Part shown: in pieces, positions 34,005 through 44,587 of the stretch
Layout of the letters: every line of letters begins with the position of its first letter
How positions within the stretch are numbered: the stretch's first letter is position 1
Assembly: GCA_000733355.1 (NCBI GenBank)
Contig: JNVV01000010.1
Span: 892,947-956,946, forward strand
Direction: 5' to 3'
DNA: 64,000 nt
From: Falciphora oryzae
Lineage: Eukaryota > Ascomycota > Sordariomycetes > Magnaporthales > Magnaporthaceae
The notes under the pieces: model-generated
What the model was told of the DNA's origin: nothing
Seen by the model: only the letters and a program-made list of their open reading frames with translations
Databases searched by the model: none
Position numbers and translations under genes: made by a program

Positions 34005-37000
34005 CTTCTTTTTCTGCTTTCCTTTTTTCTTTTTTCTTTTTTTCTTTTCTTATCCCCAGTTCCCATTCTTCACGTTTTACTCTCATTTCCTCCTGTTTTC
34101 TTTATAATTATTCTTACCAAGCTAGCCGGTAAACTCTGCAACCTTTCGTTGGACTGGAGTTGGATATTACCGCCAAAGATATCCTTTGGGCTTCATCGGA
34201 TCTCATCGTCCGGTATCGAGAACTCATCCACTGGACACGGGTAAGGGGTGTTGTGAGTGCGCGGTTGGATGAAAATGACGCTCCCGGCTACGTTTTCATC
34301 CAATTTCGGCTTGACCCCTCTCACACCCGATTCTTTGTTTGCTTTTTCTTTCGTTCCTTTTCTTCTTGGAGACATGAGAACGCCCGTCTGATGTTGTGCA
34401 ACCGAAATCGAGTCTGCATCATTCAGGAGTCGCCGCAGCTCACCCTTGTCATCACACTGTGATACCGGGCGGCGCACAGGTTGACATTCCTCCTCGGCAA
34501 GCTTGTTCGCCCCAACTGTGGTGCCTACCTGCGCTTCAACTTTTACGATTCTGTCATTCGATGCGGCAACAGAGTGATACTGAAAAAGCTGTGGGGAGGC
34601 TGGATCTGAGATTGAGTGTAAATACCTCAAAAGGATCATCGAGGTAAAACCCCCAGCCATCACCCCGCAATCACATGGCATGTAAAGCGTGATGCTGCAA
34701 CACACGTTCTCTGCTGTGTGATCTGTATGGTAACCTGGCTAGGGTTTTGGGTACGACGCTGACGAATGGGGGGCACATCCATTTCGACACTCTGGCCTGA
34801 ACCCCAACCCGTATGCCGAGAGGCGAACACCCCCACCGAAAGCGGACGCCAAGGCCGCCGATTGGCAGGGGGTGGCGGGATTGGGCGCAAGGGAGTGAGT
34901 GTTGAGCTCACGGACGGCTAGACAAGACGGCCAAGCAATCGACGCGAGAAAGGCTTGCCTGAGCTTCGTGGCTGAACAGTTTCATACACAGCTACAGTAT
35001 GTAGATTTTAGGGCGGTGGCGAAGGCATCAATGTTATGATACTCGAGGCGTTCCTTGAAAATCCTGCACATTGCGTCCTCGGTCCGTTGATTGGACACGA
35101 GCGGGAATGGAGGTGAGGTCGGGGATTTTCAGCTCCTACGTTGTATCTGTGATGTCTCATCAGGGGAGCGACGCAAGTCTATCTGAGCGTGCGCGAATAT
35201 CAATCAATCCTATGAGTTTTCGGGATGAGGAATCGGTTGGGCGGAGATTGTCGCCTGCGGCCCGTCCGACGGTGAGATGTATGTCCGAATAATTTTCCGT
35301 CTTTCCAGAAGGCCAGCAAGAACGCGAGAGTCGAGCAACCCCAAACGCGATAGGGGGCTTTATCGCCGCGATGCCTTTTTTGATCCGAGCACGGGTACCT
35401 ACATACGCAGCTAGCATCTCGCTTATGTACGCGGTAGGCCCTGGTGCGTAGTTATCCACGGAATGCTTGCGATACTCGCGGAACTAAGGGGGAAAACGCG
35501 AGGCTGGTGGCCAATAGCTCAAAGTTCTGACAGGCAAGGTATACGATGTGATGGGCAGGCATGGCCCCAGATGCCCCTGACCGATCACATAATAGCTCCG
35601 GAGACGTATTCTGCACGGAGGGTCTTGTCTATCAATTAGTCTTTACCAGTGCAGTAAGCGTGGGCTGGCGAAGAGATCCTCTCCAGCCACCGCTGAGGCT
35701 GCATTCGGAAAAGGGAGGTTCTTGTCTCGACGTTTGCTCTTTCGTCCCACCTCTGTGTGCATATATGTGCGTAGAATATGTTTCCTCCCCCACCGTGTTT
35801 CTTTCATCCAGTTTGGACGAATGGCGAAAGTGGGAGTCGATGGATGGGTCAATTGGGGGTAATGTTCAATGTCTGCATCGTTCAAACAGCCGGCCAGGGT
35901 CGTGGCTGTGCCCCGTATAAATGCCGCACGGGCCACATCGCTGACGAGGGCTGCCGAACTTCAGGTTGGCCTTCAAGAGCCGGGTCCCTGCGCCGTCCAT
36001 GTCATCGAGGCTGGACGCGGGATGCGAGTGGTTGGCACTCAAGGGCTACCAGAAAAGGGACAGCTCAAAGCTCCGTCCTCCTGAGCGGAGGCTCCATGTC
36101 CATGCCCCGGGTTGGGACTCTGGCCTCCAATCTCAAGCTGCAGCGCCGATTGTGCGCCGGGCGACAGTTTTGGTGGCGCACGTCCCGCAGGACATCTTTA
36201 GCGTTGCAGCATCGCCTGCAGTTCGCTGCAGCGCCCAGGGGCCCACCCAGCAGAAGAAACGAGCATGGGCCCCGGGGCCGAGCGGGCAGCGGGCACGGAC
36301 GGGACAAACGGGAGACGTCGGAGACAGCTCCATTCGTAGGAGGCGGCCAAATAAGTGCCCATGTGCTGCGTCCATCCGTCCATCCTTCGTGCCAGAGATT
36401 GGCTGCACCGCGATATGCGTCAATGTCTGCCCAGAGTCAATGGAAGGGCACCGACCAGGCCTCACCGCACTGCGGGAAACATGGCACCACCTTGCTTGAA
36501 TTTGGCACTTGACCAGTGGGATGGCTGGGCCATTGGTGATGTGCCACCAACCCACTGACGCCACGCCATGGATGTGGGCTCGGCCGGGTGGGGAGCCATG
36601 CAGGTCACTGCAGTGTGGTGGCGCACTGACCCTTTTCGGCTAGCTAAGATTGATGCTGCATCTCCCAGGGACGCGCGTGGGTGACAGACAGTCTTTTGTC
36701 CTGTCGCCGACTGCAGCACACCCCCGCCACCACAAAAAAGGGGAGTCGAGTGGTGATGCTTGGTGGCCTGCGGGCGCTCATAGGCCTTGGAAGCACGCTG
36801 CGAGGCAGGCTTGCTTGCTTGATTGCTTGCTCATGAGCACATGAAGCATGACCCTCTCGTGCCGTGCGTCTGCACGCTAACCTCGAGCCACCCACAGACG
36901 GCGAACGGGGCGCGGCATGGATGAGGGGGTCAGGCCTCTTTGATGTCGTAGTTTTCGTGGCGCTAGCACCAGAGGTCAAATCTTTTGTGGCCCTCATTGG

Positions 37001-37853
37001 GGAAAGGTACCGAAAGTGTGGTATGGAGAAGGACGAGTTAAACTACCCCCCTCTTGCGCTCCTCGACCTCCCCTGTCGTCTTGTCCGCTCGGCTTGCACC
37101 CACCGTGGCTCTCGGGAGGGTTGAAGAGTCTTGTGGCCGGGGACCCCCTCCCAAATCCGCTACACACCTGTGCCTGCCCGCGTCCGGTCTGGTCCAGTGC
37201 TGGTGTCCTGAACGTGAATAGGGTACCTTGTATAGGGGAGTCTTGCCTCCCAACTTCTCCGCCATCTTCCTCCACCCGCTCTTCTTCCCTCTCTTGCCGT
37301 CTCTTCATTCCTTCCTTGATGCCTTGATTTCTTGTTTGCAGCTTCTTCAATTCCTTTGCGATACCCGCCAGCCAGCTCGCTGCACGGCCAGCTACTTCTT
37401 TCAATACATTCCCCTCCCCTACCTTGCCAGACGTGCGTCCCTGGTACCTCCCCGCCTCTGTCTTGCACCCGCCGACCGTGACGACGGGAACCCGACTTGA
37501 CTCAGCGTGCCCGCCGCCTTACATACGCCAGCCCCGGTCTGGACAGACCCGGGTTCATGCGCTGACAGGCTCAGTCTCGAGAATTTGTTGCAGAGTCTGC
37601 TGCAGCCCTCCGACCGACCGGCTGGGATCCACCGGGCTTGATGGGTATGGTGGTTGATGTTTCCCGACACAAATAATATCTCAATATCGTCCCTCGCCTC
37701 CAGTTGCCGACCGAGACACCAGGCCACCCGACTGGCCCTGAGGCGCGACGTGTGACTGGGTTGGCTAGGCCCGCGCTCCAGGGGAGCTCGGAGGACCACG
37801 ACAGGAGGGGATCGGGTGGCAGCAGCAGAAAACAAAATCCAGGGGTGGGCGAG

Positions 37854-40800
37854 ATGGCTTCGTGTGCAATCATGGCCTGCACCACCACCACCACCTTGAC
37901 GCAGCCGGGCGAGATGCTCCCGGCAATCCAGGTCCAGGTCCAGAGCCCCAGCCTGCCCGACTCGGATCCCGGCCTCAGCAGCAACGCCGATTCGGCGACG
38001 ACGCCTGCCATTTCAGCTAGCAGCGCGATCCCGGACAGCGCTAAGGATCCCTCGACAGTGGGCTCGCCCTCGACACACCGAAATTTGCATGCCCATCGCC
38101 AGAGCCACAACTCGTCCAAATTGCCTGCTTTCCGCTTTGCCGACCTCAAGGCCGCGGGCTTGGGGAAGGAGTCGACGCCCCTGCCAGGCCTGCCCTCGCC
38201 GCAGCTGCAGCGCCACCAGCAACAGCAGCAGCAACAAATCCAGGCCCAGGCACAGCTCGAGCACCACTTGCAAAAGCAACAACGTCGTGGGTCACCACGG
38301 TCGCCAAGCAGCAACGGCAGCACGACCGCTCCTGAGCAGGGAACCCACCAGGACCCGGTGGACGGAGACTCCACTGGCCAGGACAAGCACCCGCATCACC
38401 TGCAGTCTGCGGATCACCACCATAACCCTGCTGCCGCTGGTTCGATCCACCAGCAATCAGCAATAACAACAGTAACGACGCAGCAGCAGCAGCAGCAGCA
38501 GCGGCGGCCGCTGCGGGAGGAACAGCTGCACGTGCAGCAACGACTGCAGCAACAGCAGCCACCGCCGCAGCAGCACCACCGCCAAATCAATAACCATAAC
38601 AACCACAACGCCCACAACCCGCACCACCCCAGCGACGGGCGCCAGGGCCCCAGCGACCGAGAGCCCGAACCCACCCTCGCCAGCGCAACGCCATCAGTTG
38701 ACCCGCAACAAGAGAAGCCAGTTTCACCGCAGCCCACCCCGATTGCATCCACGCCCACATCTGCGTCCGTGTCAGCGTCTGCATCGACCACCTCGGATCA
38801 CACAAACAACTCAATCAACACAAACAATACCGCCGCCACACGCCCGAGCCCCGTAGGCTCGGCCTCGTCGACGACTCGATTGCGCTTCATTCTCCCTTCG
38901 CGTGCCGACCCTGCCGCCTCCACGGTTGCGAATCCCAATTTTGCCATTCGACGGCCCTATTCCTTTCCTGACTCGCCTGCCCCCAGTCGAGTCGCTAGTG
39001 AGGGCTCCCGCGTCGTGCGCGCCAATTCTAAATCCCCACCATCTTCATCATCCACCGTCCAGCCCGGGACTTCGCATCATCGCCGCGCCAACACGGACTC
39101 GTGCGCTGCCACCACCATCACCACCACAACCACAACCGTCCCTCCCCCCGCCGTCGACGTCGATCACGGCGACATCACAGCATCACCTGGAACCACCACA
39201 AAGGAGTGGGCGCGAGGCCAGCGTGAATTGCTGCTGCCCAGGACACTGGACGACGACCAAGCCGATGAGAGACGGAAATCCAAGTCGCGACCGCCTGTAT
39301 CCTTCCGACGCCCGCGAAACGACTCCTCAGGAATCCGTGTTCCGCCCATCCGCTCGTTCCGCTCCTCGGGATCCAGGAAGAGCTGGACCCAGGATTTGAC
39401 AACCCCAACCTCGAAGCGCAGTTCCCTCGACGACTGCTCCTGTGACGACCTAATGGACTCGGATACCCACGACCGCGACCGCACACTATGGGCCCTCGAG
39501 GGCCGTCTGCCAGACGGCGCCTTCGCCCAGATGACCCCGCCCGACCCGGCTGATGCCACGCCCAACGATAACACCACAAGCGACATATTCATGAAGATCG
39601 CCCGCGAGGATTCCTCGCGCTCCCAGGCTGACGGCGACCGTCAGCCTCAGGATCCGAACGCTCTGGTAAGTGAATAGAAAGGGTTCATGTCAAGAAAAAG
39701 ATCGACCACTCCATTTTAGCCCCGTTTCGCAAATCTGCCGGTGCCGGCTTAGCAGCTGCGCTCGGGCATCGCCGTCTTGGACTGTCATCAATCGGAACGC
39801 AGCCAGGCCTGATGCGCCATCACGCCGTCTGCTCGGGCTTAGGCCGCTTGTTCCGGGAACATTGTCTCGGGTGCTCGCCGCTTCTTGGGCCCGTACCACC
39901 AAGATCGGGACAATTTCAAGCAGCTCAACGTCTCATGTCACCGTGTTGCCGGGTCTTGTATCACGACTGACCTGATATGCAGTCTAGGGTTAATCGTTCG
40001 GCCCACCGCCGTCCACTATCAGCAGCGATCCCTTCATACCAGCGCACCTCGCCGCCTCGAGTGTCGCGTCGTCTGTCGGACCAACGAGAGACATCTCGCT
40101 CGCACCGATCCGTTATCGAACAGCCCACATTGCAAATGCCGAAGGACCCGGCGCCACGGCCAATCGCAAAGGAACGCGCCGTTCAGCTTGATGATACCCC
40201 ACGCTCGAGGCTGACCAGTCAGGCCCTCAAGGCATCTCCAATCACGCCTCGATCACCTGCAGCCCAGGACACTTCAGATCCCCTATTTGCGTACGCAAGA
40301 CGGCGCACGTCGGTGACGGACAATGCCGCCCCACCAACGAGCAGGACATCATCTTTCAAGGCCACCTATGGGCAACCGCGGACTTACAACTCGTCTCCAC
40401 TGGTGCCCCGACAGACGGAATCGCAACAGGCTGAGGCTGGCGGCCACGGGCAGGCTGTCGAGGGTACCGAGTCGTCTACGTCTACGGCGGCGCCATCGAC
40501 TGTTTGGGATGAACTTGACGACATTAGAACACGCATTCACAGGCTCGAGTTGACGGGCAAGGCGCCGGCGACTTCTAACCACGCCATGTCGCGGGTGTCG
40601 GACGACAGGCCACCCACAGCAACCACCAACGCGACCACAATGTCGGGCTCGCCCAAGCGTGGCTCTGGGAACACCAAGACGGAGAGTGTCAGCGCCACCT
40701 CTTCGTCACATCGGGAGTCTAATAACCCCATTTTGTTCTCAGCCGTCACAAAATCAAAGCCATTCCTCAGTGCAGAGGCATACGAGGCGCTCGAGGCGGC

Positions 40801-41905
40801 GGCAACTGATGCGCTGGCCCTGTCTCAGATGATGGGAGCCCCGGGACAGCCTGGGCCGATTTCGAGTTCGGCAAGCTCCATCGGATTTGGCACAAACCTA
40901 ACGGACAGGCAACTTCGGAAGAAGGCAGACAGCATCTGCAGGAACCTCACCGAACTATGCTTGGCTTTGGCGGACGAGGGCGCTGCTGCCAAGACCGCAC
41001 CGGCGAAGAACGTCGCGACGGCGGCGACTACAACGCCAAAAGAGAAGGAGCCCTTCCTGACAAGCCCCACAGCGAGGAGCTTTTCTTTTGCCGACGGCCC
41101 CAGGCGCTCGGGTGCTGTTGGAGAAGGTGGTTTAGCTCGCCTGAACACGACGCTGAGCCCCAGGTCTCTGGGGCGTACGCCAGATCGGAGGTCGGCCCTC
41201 CTGAGTGCCGGCACGCTGTCGAGTCCTCGCTTCGCCATGACCCCGGCCGCCCCGATCCCATCGATAGAGCCGGTGTCTTCTGGTAGGAAGTCTTCGCTGC
41301 TCATATCTCGGACGCGCCGGGCCGGGACCGAAGAACCTGAGGAACCAAGCGGGCGGAGGTCTTCGCTTCTCCGAACACGGCGAGCAGGAACGGAAGAGCC
41401 CGACGAGGGCCGCAAGACATCATTTCTCCATCGCGGCTCCCAGAAGTCGTACGACGACGAGGAAGACGCCCCGCGATTCCGCGCGCCCTCTCGCGCCACT
41501 ACCGAAGTCGGCCTTATGAGGAATGCCCCTCGTGATTACGTGGGGCAGCAGCAACAAAAACACCAACAACAGCAACAGGCGTCTAGCGCCTCGGAGCCAT
41601 CGAATCTTGGCACCTCGGCGCTTCCTCGCCGGCGTCTGGTGCCGTCGTCGCTTAACGCTCGGCTCGTCGCCCCGGCAACGCCCGCTCGACGGTACTTGGA
41701 ACGCGTGACGCCCGAGAGAGATGTGGCCCCTCCGGCTGGCGATAAGATGGCTGAAGACCGAGTTCAGCGGCAATTCCCACTGGGTATCGGGGGAGCTGGC
41801 GCAGGATCGATGGTCAACCGAACTACGAGCCTCAACCGACGGCGCGACAGCCTGATCCCCGGCCTGAGCGGAGTGGCAAGCAGCCAAGTGGGCGGATACC
41901 GATGA
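37854..41905 (+). CDS. Large low-complexity fungal protein with Q/H/N-rich prion-like region
   Basis: Two exons: 37854-39665 and 39983-41905, about 1244 aa. The 317-nt GT-AG intron is in phase. The start is the first ATG of the frame. Residues about 115-265 are rich in Gln, His and Asn with several polyQ runs. The rest is Ser/Thr/Pro-rich. Two blocks look ordered and conserved: WDELDDIRTRIHRLELTGK (about 779-797) and, at about 866-936, a helical segment containing AYEALEAAA and later KKADSICRNLTELCLALAD. From memory, similar fungal proteins are labelled 'LPXTG-motif cell wall anchor domain protein', but I see no signal peptide or sorting signal, so I do not adopt that name. An in-frame tandem duplication around RTRRAGTEEP lies at about 41290-41410. 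Function unknown. Confidence 0.82.
38481..38501 (+). repeat. (CAG)7 coding for polyglutamine
   Basis: Seven perfect CAG codons inside exon 1 of the gene at 37854. A more mixed CAG/CAA polyQ run lies near 38217-38237. Confidence 0.95.
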
Positions 41906-43074
41906 AAGAGAAACAAGTAAGGTGATGGATAGATGAGAGAAAGAAGGCATGAAAAAACATGGTGAAGAGCACAAATGTGTCGACGTTTTTCTTTATGAAC
42001 CCCCCGCATGGCATACAAATCTTTATTATGAATGTACCAATAGGAAGCTTACGATTCTGGCGCGGGGCGTTCTATTTGATCTTGATATGTTCATTTTCTT
42101 TTTTATGCTTGCAGCAGCTCCCTCCTTCTTCTTTATTATCCCTATTAGTATTATTTTTTAGTTTTCTTTTTGTCTCGGGCTCATGGGCGGAGAGGGAGGA
42201 GGGGAGTGTACTTAGTTGCATCGATTGCGCACTGCATTGGACGGTTGGGCGTTGGTACTTTTTAACATTGGATGGACGAAGGGGGCCTTTCTGGCGCCTC
42301 TCGTTGATGCTTTTTCTGGCCTCACTTTGACGTTCGACTTCTCCGCACAACTTGTTCCTGCATGTTTTCCAACCTTCATGTTCTGACCTGCTTCCTTGGT
42401 TACCTGATCGAGATTGAACTAAATTCTGCCAGCGAAGCTTGGTGTGTTTTCGGAGCTGAAGTAAGGGAAGGAGCGGAGGAGAATGAATGCGCATGTGTTG
42501 GTAGATCAGATGGAAGGACAATCGATATCCAGGTAATCCCATATATCATGGCGTATTCTATTGATGATGCCCACAACTCCTCTGTGACGTCTGATCTTTA
42601 CGGCCGGGCGTTTGATGTTTCTTATAGTCTCTGTCTGTCTCAGCTGATTTGACCCGTTTCGACCTTCGTCACAGCGAGCACTTGCACTTGACTCCCACGC
42701 TCAAAGGTTGAGTCAGACCGAGCTGGGAGAGCTGTGCAGCCAGCCAGCCTCACGAAAAAAAAAAAAAAAAAAAATAGCGTCGAAACAGAATGATTAATAT
42801 GAGGAGACAGTGGGCTGCTGCCTCAGCGCTGCGGCGCTTCCCCACCATCCTGGCAAGGACAGCGGCGGCATCGAGCAGGCTCGGAACAGCGACGGCAAGA
42901 ACACCACCACAACAACCACCTGGAGCTCTCGCAAAAATTTTCGGCGGCGCAAGTCCGCGTCCGCGACCAAGCGCGATCTCGCCAGCGTTGCTAGCAGCAG
43001 CCGCCCGACCGGCAGGAGCAGGAGCAGCAAGCTCAGCATAGCGGCGGTTCTTTGCTACTGCTACTACCGCCGGC
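41906..43074. other. Intergenic region upstream of TPT1
   Basis: Contains the 3' UTR of the preceding gene, a T-rich stretch at 42090-42170, and a 20-A run at 42755-42774 about 300 nt before the TPT1 start. No gene supported. Confidence 0.55.
42755..42774. repeat. Poly-A tract
   Basis: Twenty consecutive A upstream of TPT1. Confidence 0.9.
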
Positions 43075-44241
43075 ATGGACCTCGACGGCGCCGCCGCCGA
43101 CCTGGCGGACCGGGCGGCCTCGTCCCAGAGCGGCAAGGGCAAAGGGCGCGGGGGAGGCGGCGGCAGTAGGCGAGGAGGTGGTGGCGGCGGGGGCGGCTCC
43201 AAGTCGCGCGAGGTGACCGTCTCGCGGGCCCTGTCCAAGCTGCTGCGGCACCAGGCCGAGAACGCGGGCATCAGGCTTGACGCCGAGGGGTACGCGCCGC
43301 TCGACCAGGTGGTGAGTTTTTTTCTGTCTTGTGTGTCTTGGCTGGTTGAGGCTGCCCAAAAACGACATGACATCCATGGTATATGTATAAATGATGATGC
43401 CCCATGCCGGACTATCTCACTCACGCATCTCTTGCAGCTCGCCTATGGTCCTATCTGTAGCCTCAGGGTAACGCTGTCCGAGGTCCACGAGATCGTCGCC
43501 AGCAGCGACAAGCAGCGCTTCAGCCTGAAGCCAAAAGGCACTCCCGCACAAGGCGAGGAGACTACAGCAGCATCCGCATCCGCATCCGCATCCGCATCGG
43601 CAGCATCACCACCATCGGCAGAAGCAACGTCCACCGACCCGGCCGGCTGGCTCATCCGCGCCAACCAGGGCCACAGCATCAAGCTCGAGTCGGCCGGCCT
43701 CCTGCGGCCCATCACGCTCGATGCCGGCGACGGCGACGACAGCACGGGCCCGGCCCCCGTGCCGCCCGTCGTGGTGCACGGCACCTACTTCGCCTTCTGG
43801 TGCGCCATCGAGGAAGCGGGCGGCCTGAAGCCCATGGGCCGCAACCACGTGCACTGCGGCACGGGCGTCCCCGGAACCGCCGAGGCCGGGCTCGTCGTCA
43901 GCGGCATGCGGCGCGACGCCGAGCTGCTCGTCTACGTCGACGTCGAGGCCTCGCTCCGCGACGGCGCCATGCGGTGGTGGCTGAGCGACAACGGCGTCGT
44001 GCTGACCGAGGGCGATGCCGACGGCCTCGTGCCCGCTCGCTACTTCCGCGAGGTCGTCGGCAGGAACCCGGCCCGGGTCGGCGTGCTGTGGAGGGACGGC
44101 CAGAAGGTCGCTGACCTGCCCTCGGGCCTCAAGTTCAAGGTCCCCGTGGGCAAGGAGAGGGTTGGAGGAGGAGGCGGACGCGGAGGCCGCGGCCGGGAAG
44201 GTGGAGGACGTGGTGGTGGAAACGGCTCGCGTGGAGGGTGA
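43075..44241 (+). CDS. tpt1: tRNA 2'-phosphotransferase (TPT1/KptA family)
   Basis: Two exons: 43075-43311 and 43438-44241, 346 aa. The enzyme transfers the splice-junction 2'-phosphate of ligated tRNA to NAD+. Visible signatures are SKLLRHQAE (conserved Arg-His), DKQRF, IRANQGHS, HGTYFAFW and VSGMRRDAELLVYVD, covering the N- and C-lobes and the conserved arginines. An Ala/Ser-rich insert (about residues 120-145) separates DKQRF from IRANQGHS. Both termini are Gly/Arg-rich, beyond the compact core of the family. The 126-nt intron is a multiple of three with no in-frame stop, so a retained transcript would still be readable. It is treated as an intron because it has GTGAGT and TTGCAG and splits a conserved block. 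Convergent with the DUF2235 gene. Confidence 0.93.
   Translation: MDLDGAAADLADRAASSQSGKGKGRGGGGGSRRGGGGGGGGSKSREVTVSRALSKLLRHQAENAGIRLDAEGYAPLDQVVSFFLSCVSWLVEAAQKRHDIHGICINDDAPCRTISLTHLLQLAYGPICSLRVTLSEVHEIVASSDKQRFSLKPKGTPAQGEETTAASASASASASAASPPSAEATSTDPAGWLIRANQGHSIKLESAGLLRPITLDAGDGDDSTGPAPVPPVVVHGTYFAFWCAIEEAGGLKPMGRNHVHCGTGVPGTAEAGLVVSGMRRDAELLVYVDVEASLRDGAMRWWLSDNGVVLTEGDADGLVPARYFREVVGRNPARVGVLWRDGQKVADLPSGLKFKVPVGKERVGGGGGRGGRGREGGGRGGGNGSRGG
43570..43599 (+). repeat. (GCATCC)n coding repeat
   Basis: Near-perfect hexanucleotide run encoding alternating Ala-Ser inside the TPT1 linker. Confidence 0.9.
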
Positions 44242-44587
44242 TGGGCTACCGTCTTGTACTCGTCGTCTCACTCTAATCAGGCCGCACATAGTTGGTGCCT
44301 CCAGAATTGGTCAAGTCTGCCCGATTCAATAATTATTCAATTCCTGCATGAACGATATGGATGACAACACTTGGACGTGATTATGATTACAATAGGGGCG
44401 AGAAAACGCCTCTGTCTAACCCTAGGTGGCAAAGACTGAAGACGGAGCCCCTGAGACCAGCCCACCGGAATAAGATATGCAGCAAATGATGCAGTGCCTG
44501 TAAATGCAAGTAGTGAAACAATCTATACCCTGCTTGAAGGGTGTTGTTAGGATCCTCCCCCGCCACTGTCAGCACACATGGGCCAAC
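44242..44587. other. Convergent 3' region of TPT1 and DUF2235 gene
   Basis: 346 bp between two stop codons. AT-rich sequence at 44325-44395 probably includes both polyadenylation regions. No gene seen. Confidence 0.6.

Larger units (their letters stand above)
29142..37853. other. 8.7-kb gene-free interval
   Basis: Largest non-coding stretch, lying between two divergent genes. I checked the longer open frames here (for example 29904-30686, 31498-32199, 32531-33286 and 35778-36512). None shows a recognisable domain, plausible composition or splice partners. The interval contains an A-rich run near 29690-29715, poly-T at 30711, a G-rich hexanucleotide repeat at 30995 and (CCTT)n at 33977. No transposase, reverse transcriptase or long terminal repeat is apparent. 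The ends should carry promoters of the phosphatase and of the gene at 37854. Confidence 0.5.

Noticed and set aside
35778..36512. 244-codon plus-strand open frame
   Set aside because: No recognisable domain, and overlapping alternative frames of similar quality.
37704..37853. Upstream extension of the Q/H/N-rich protein frame
   Set aside because: The frame is open but begins at TTG; the first ATG is at 37854.
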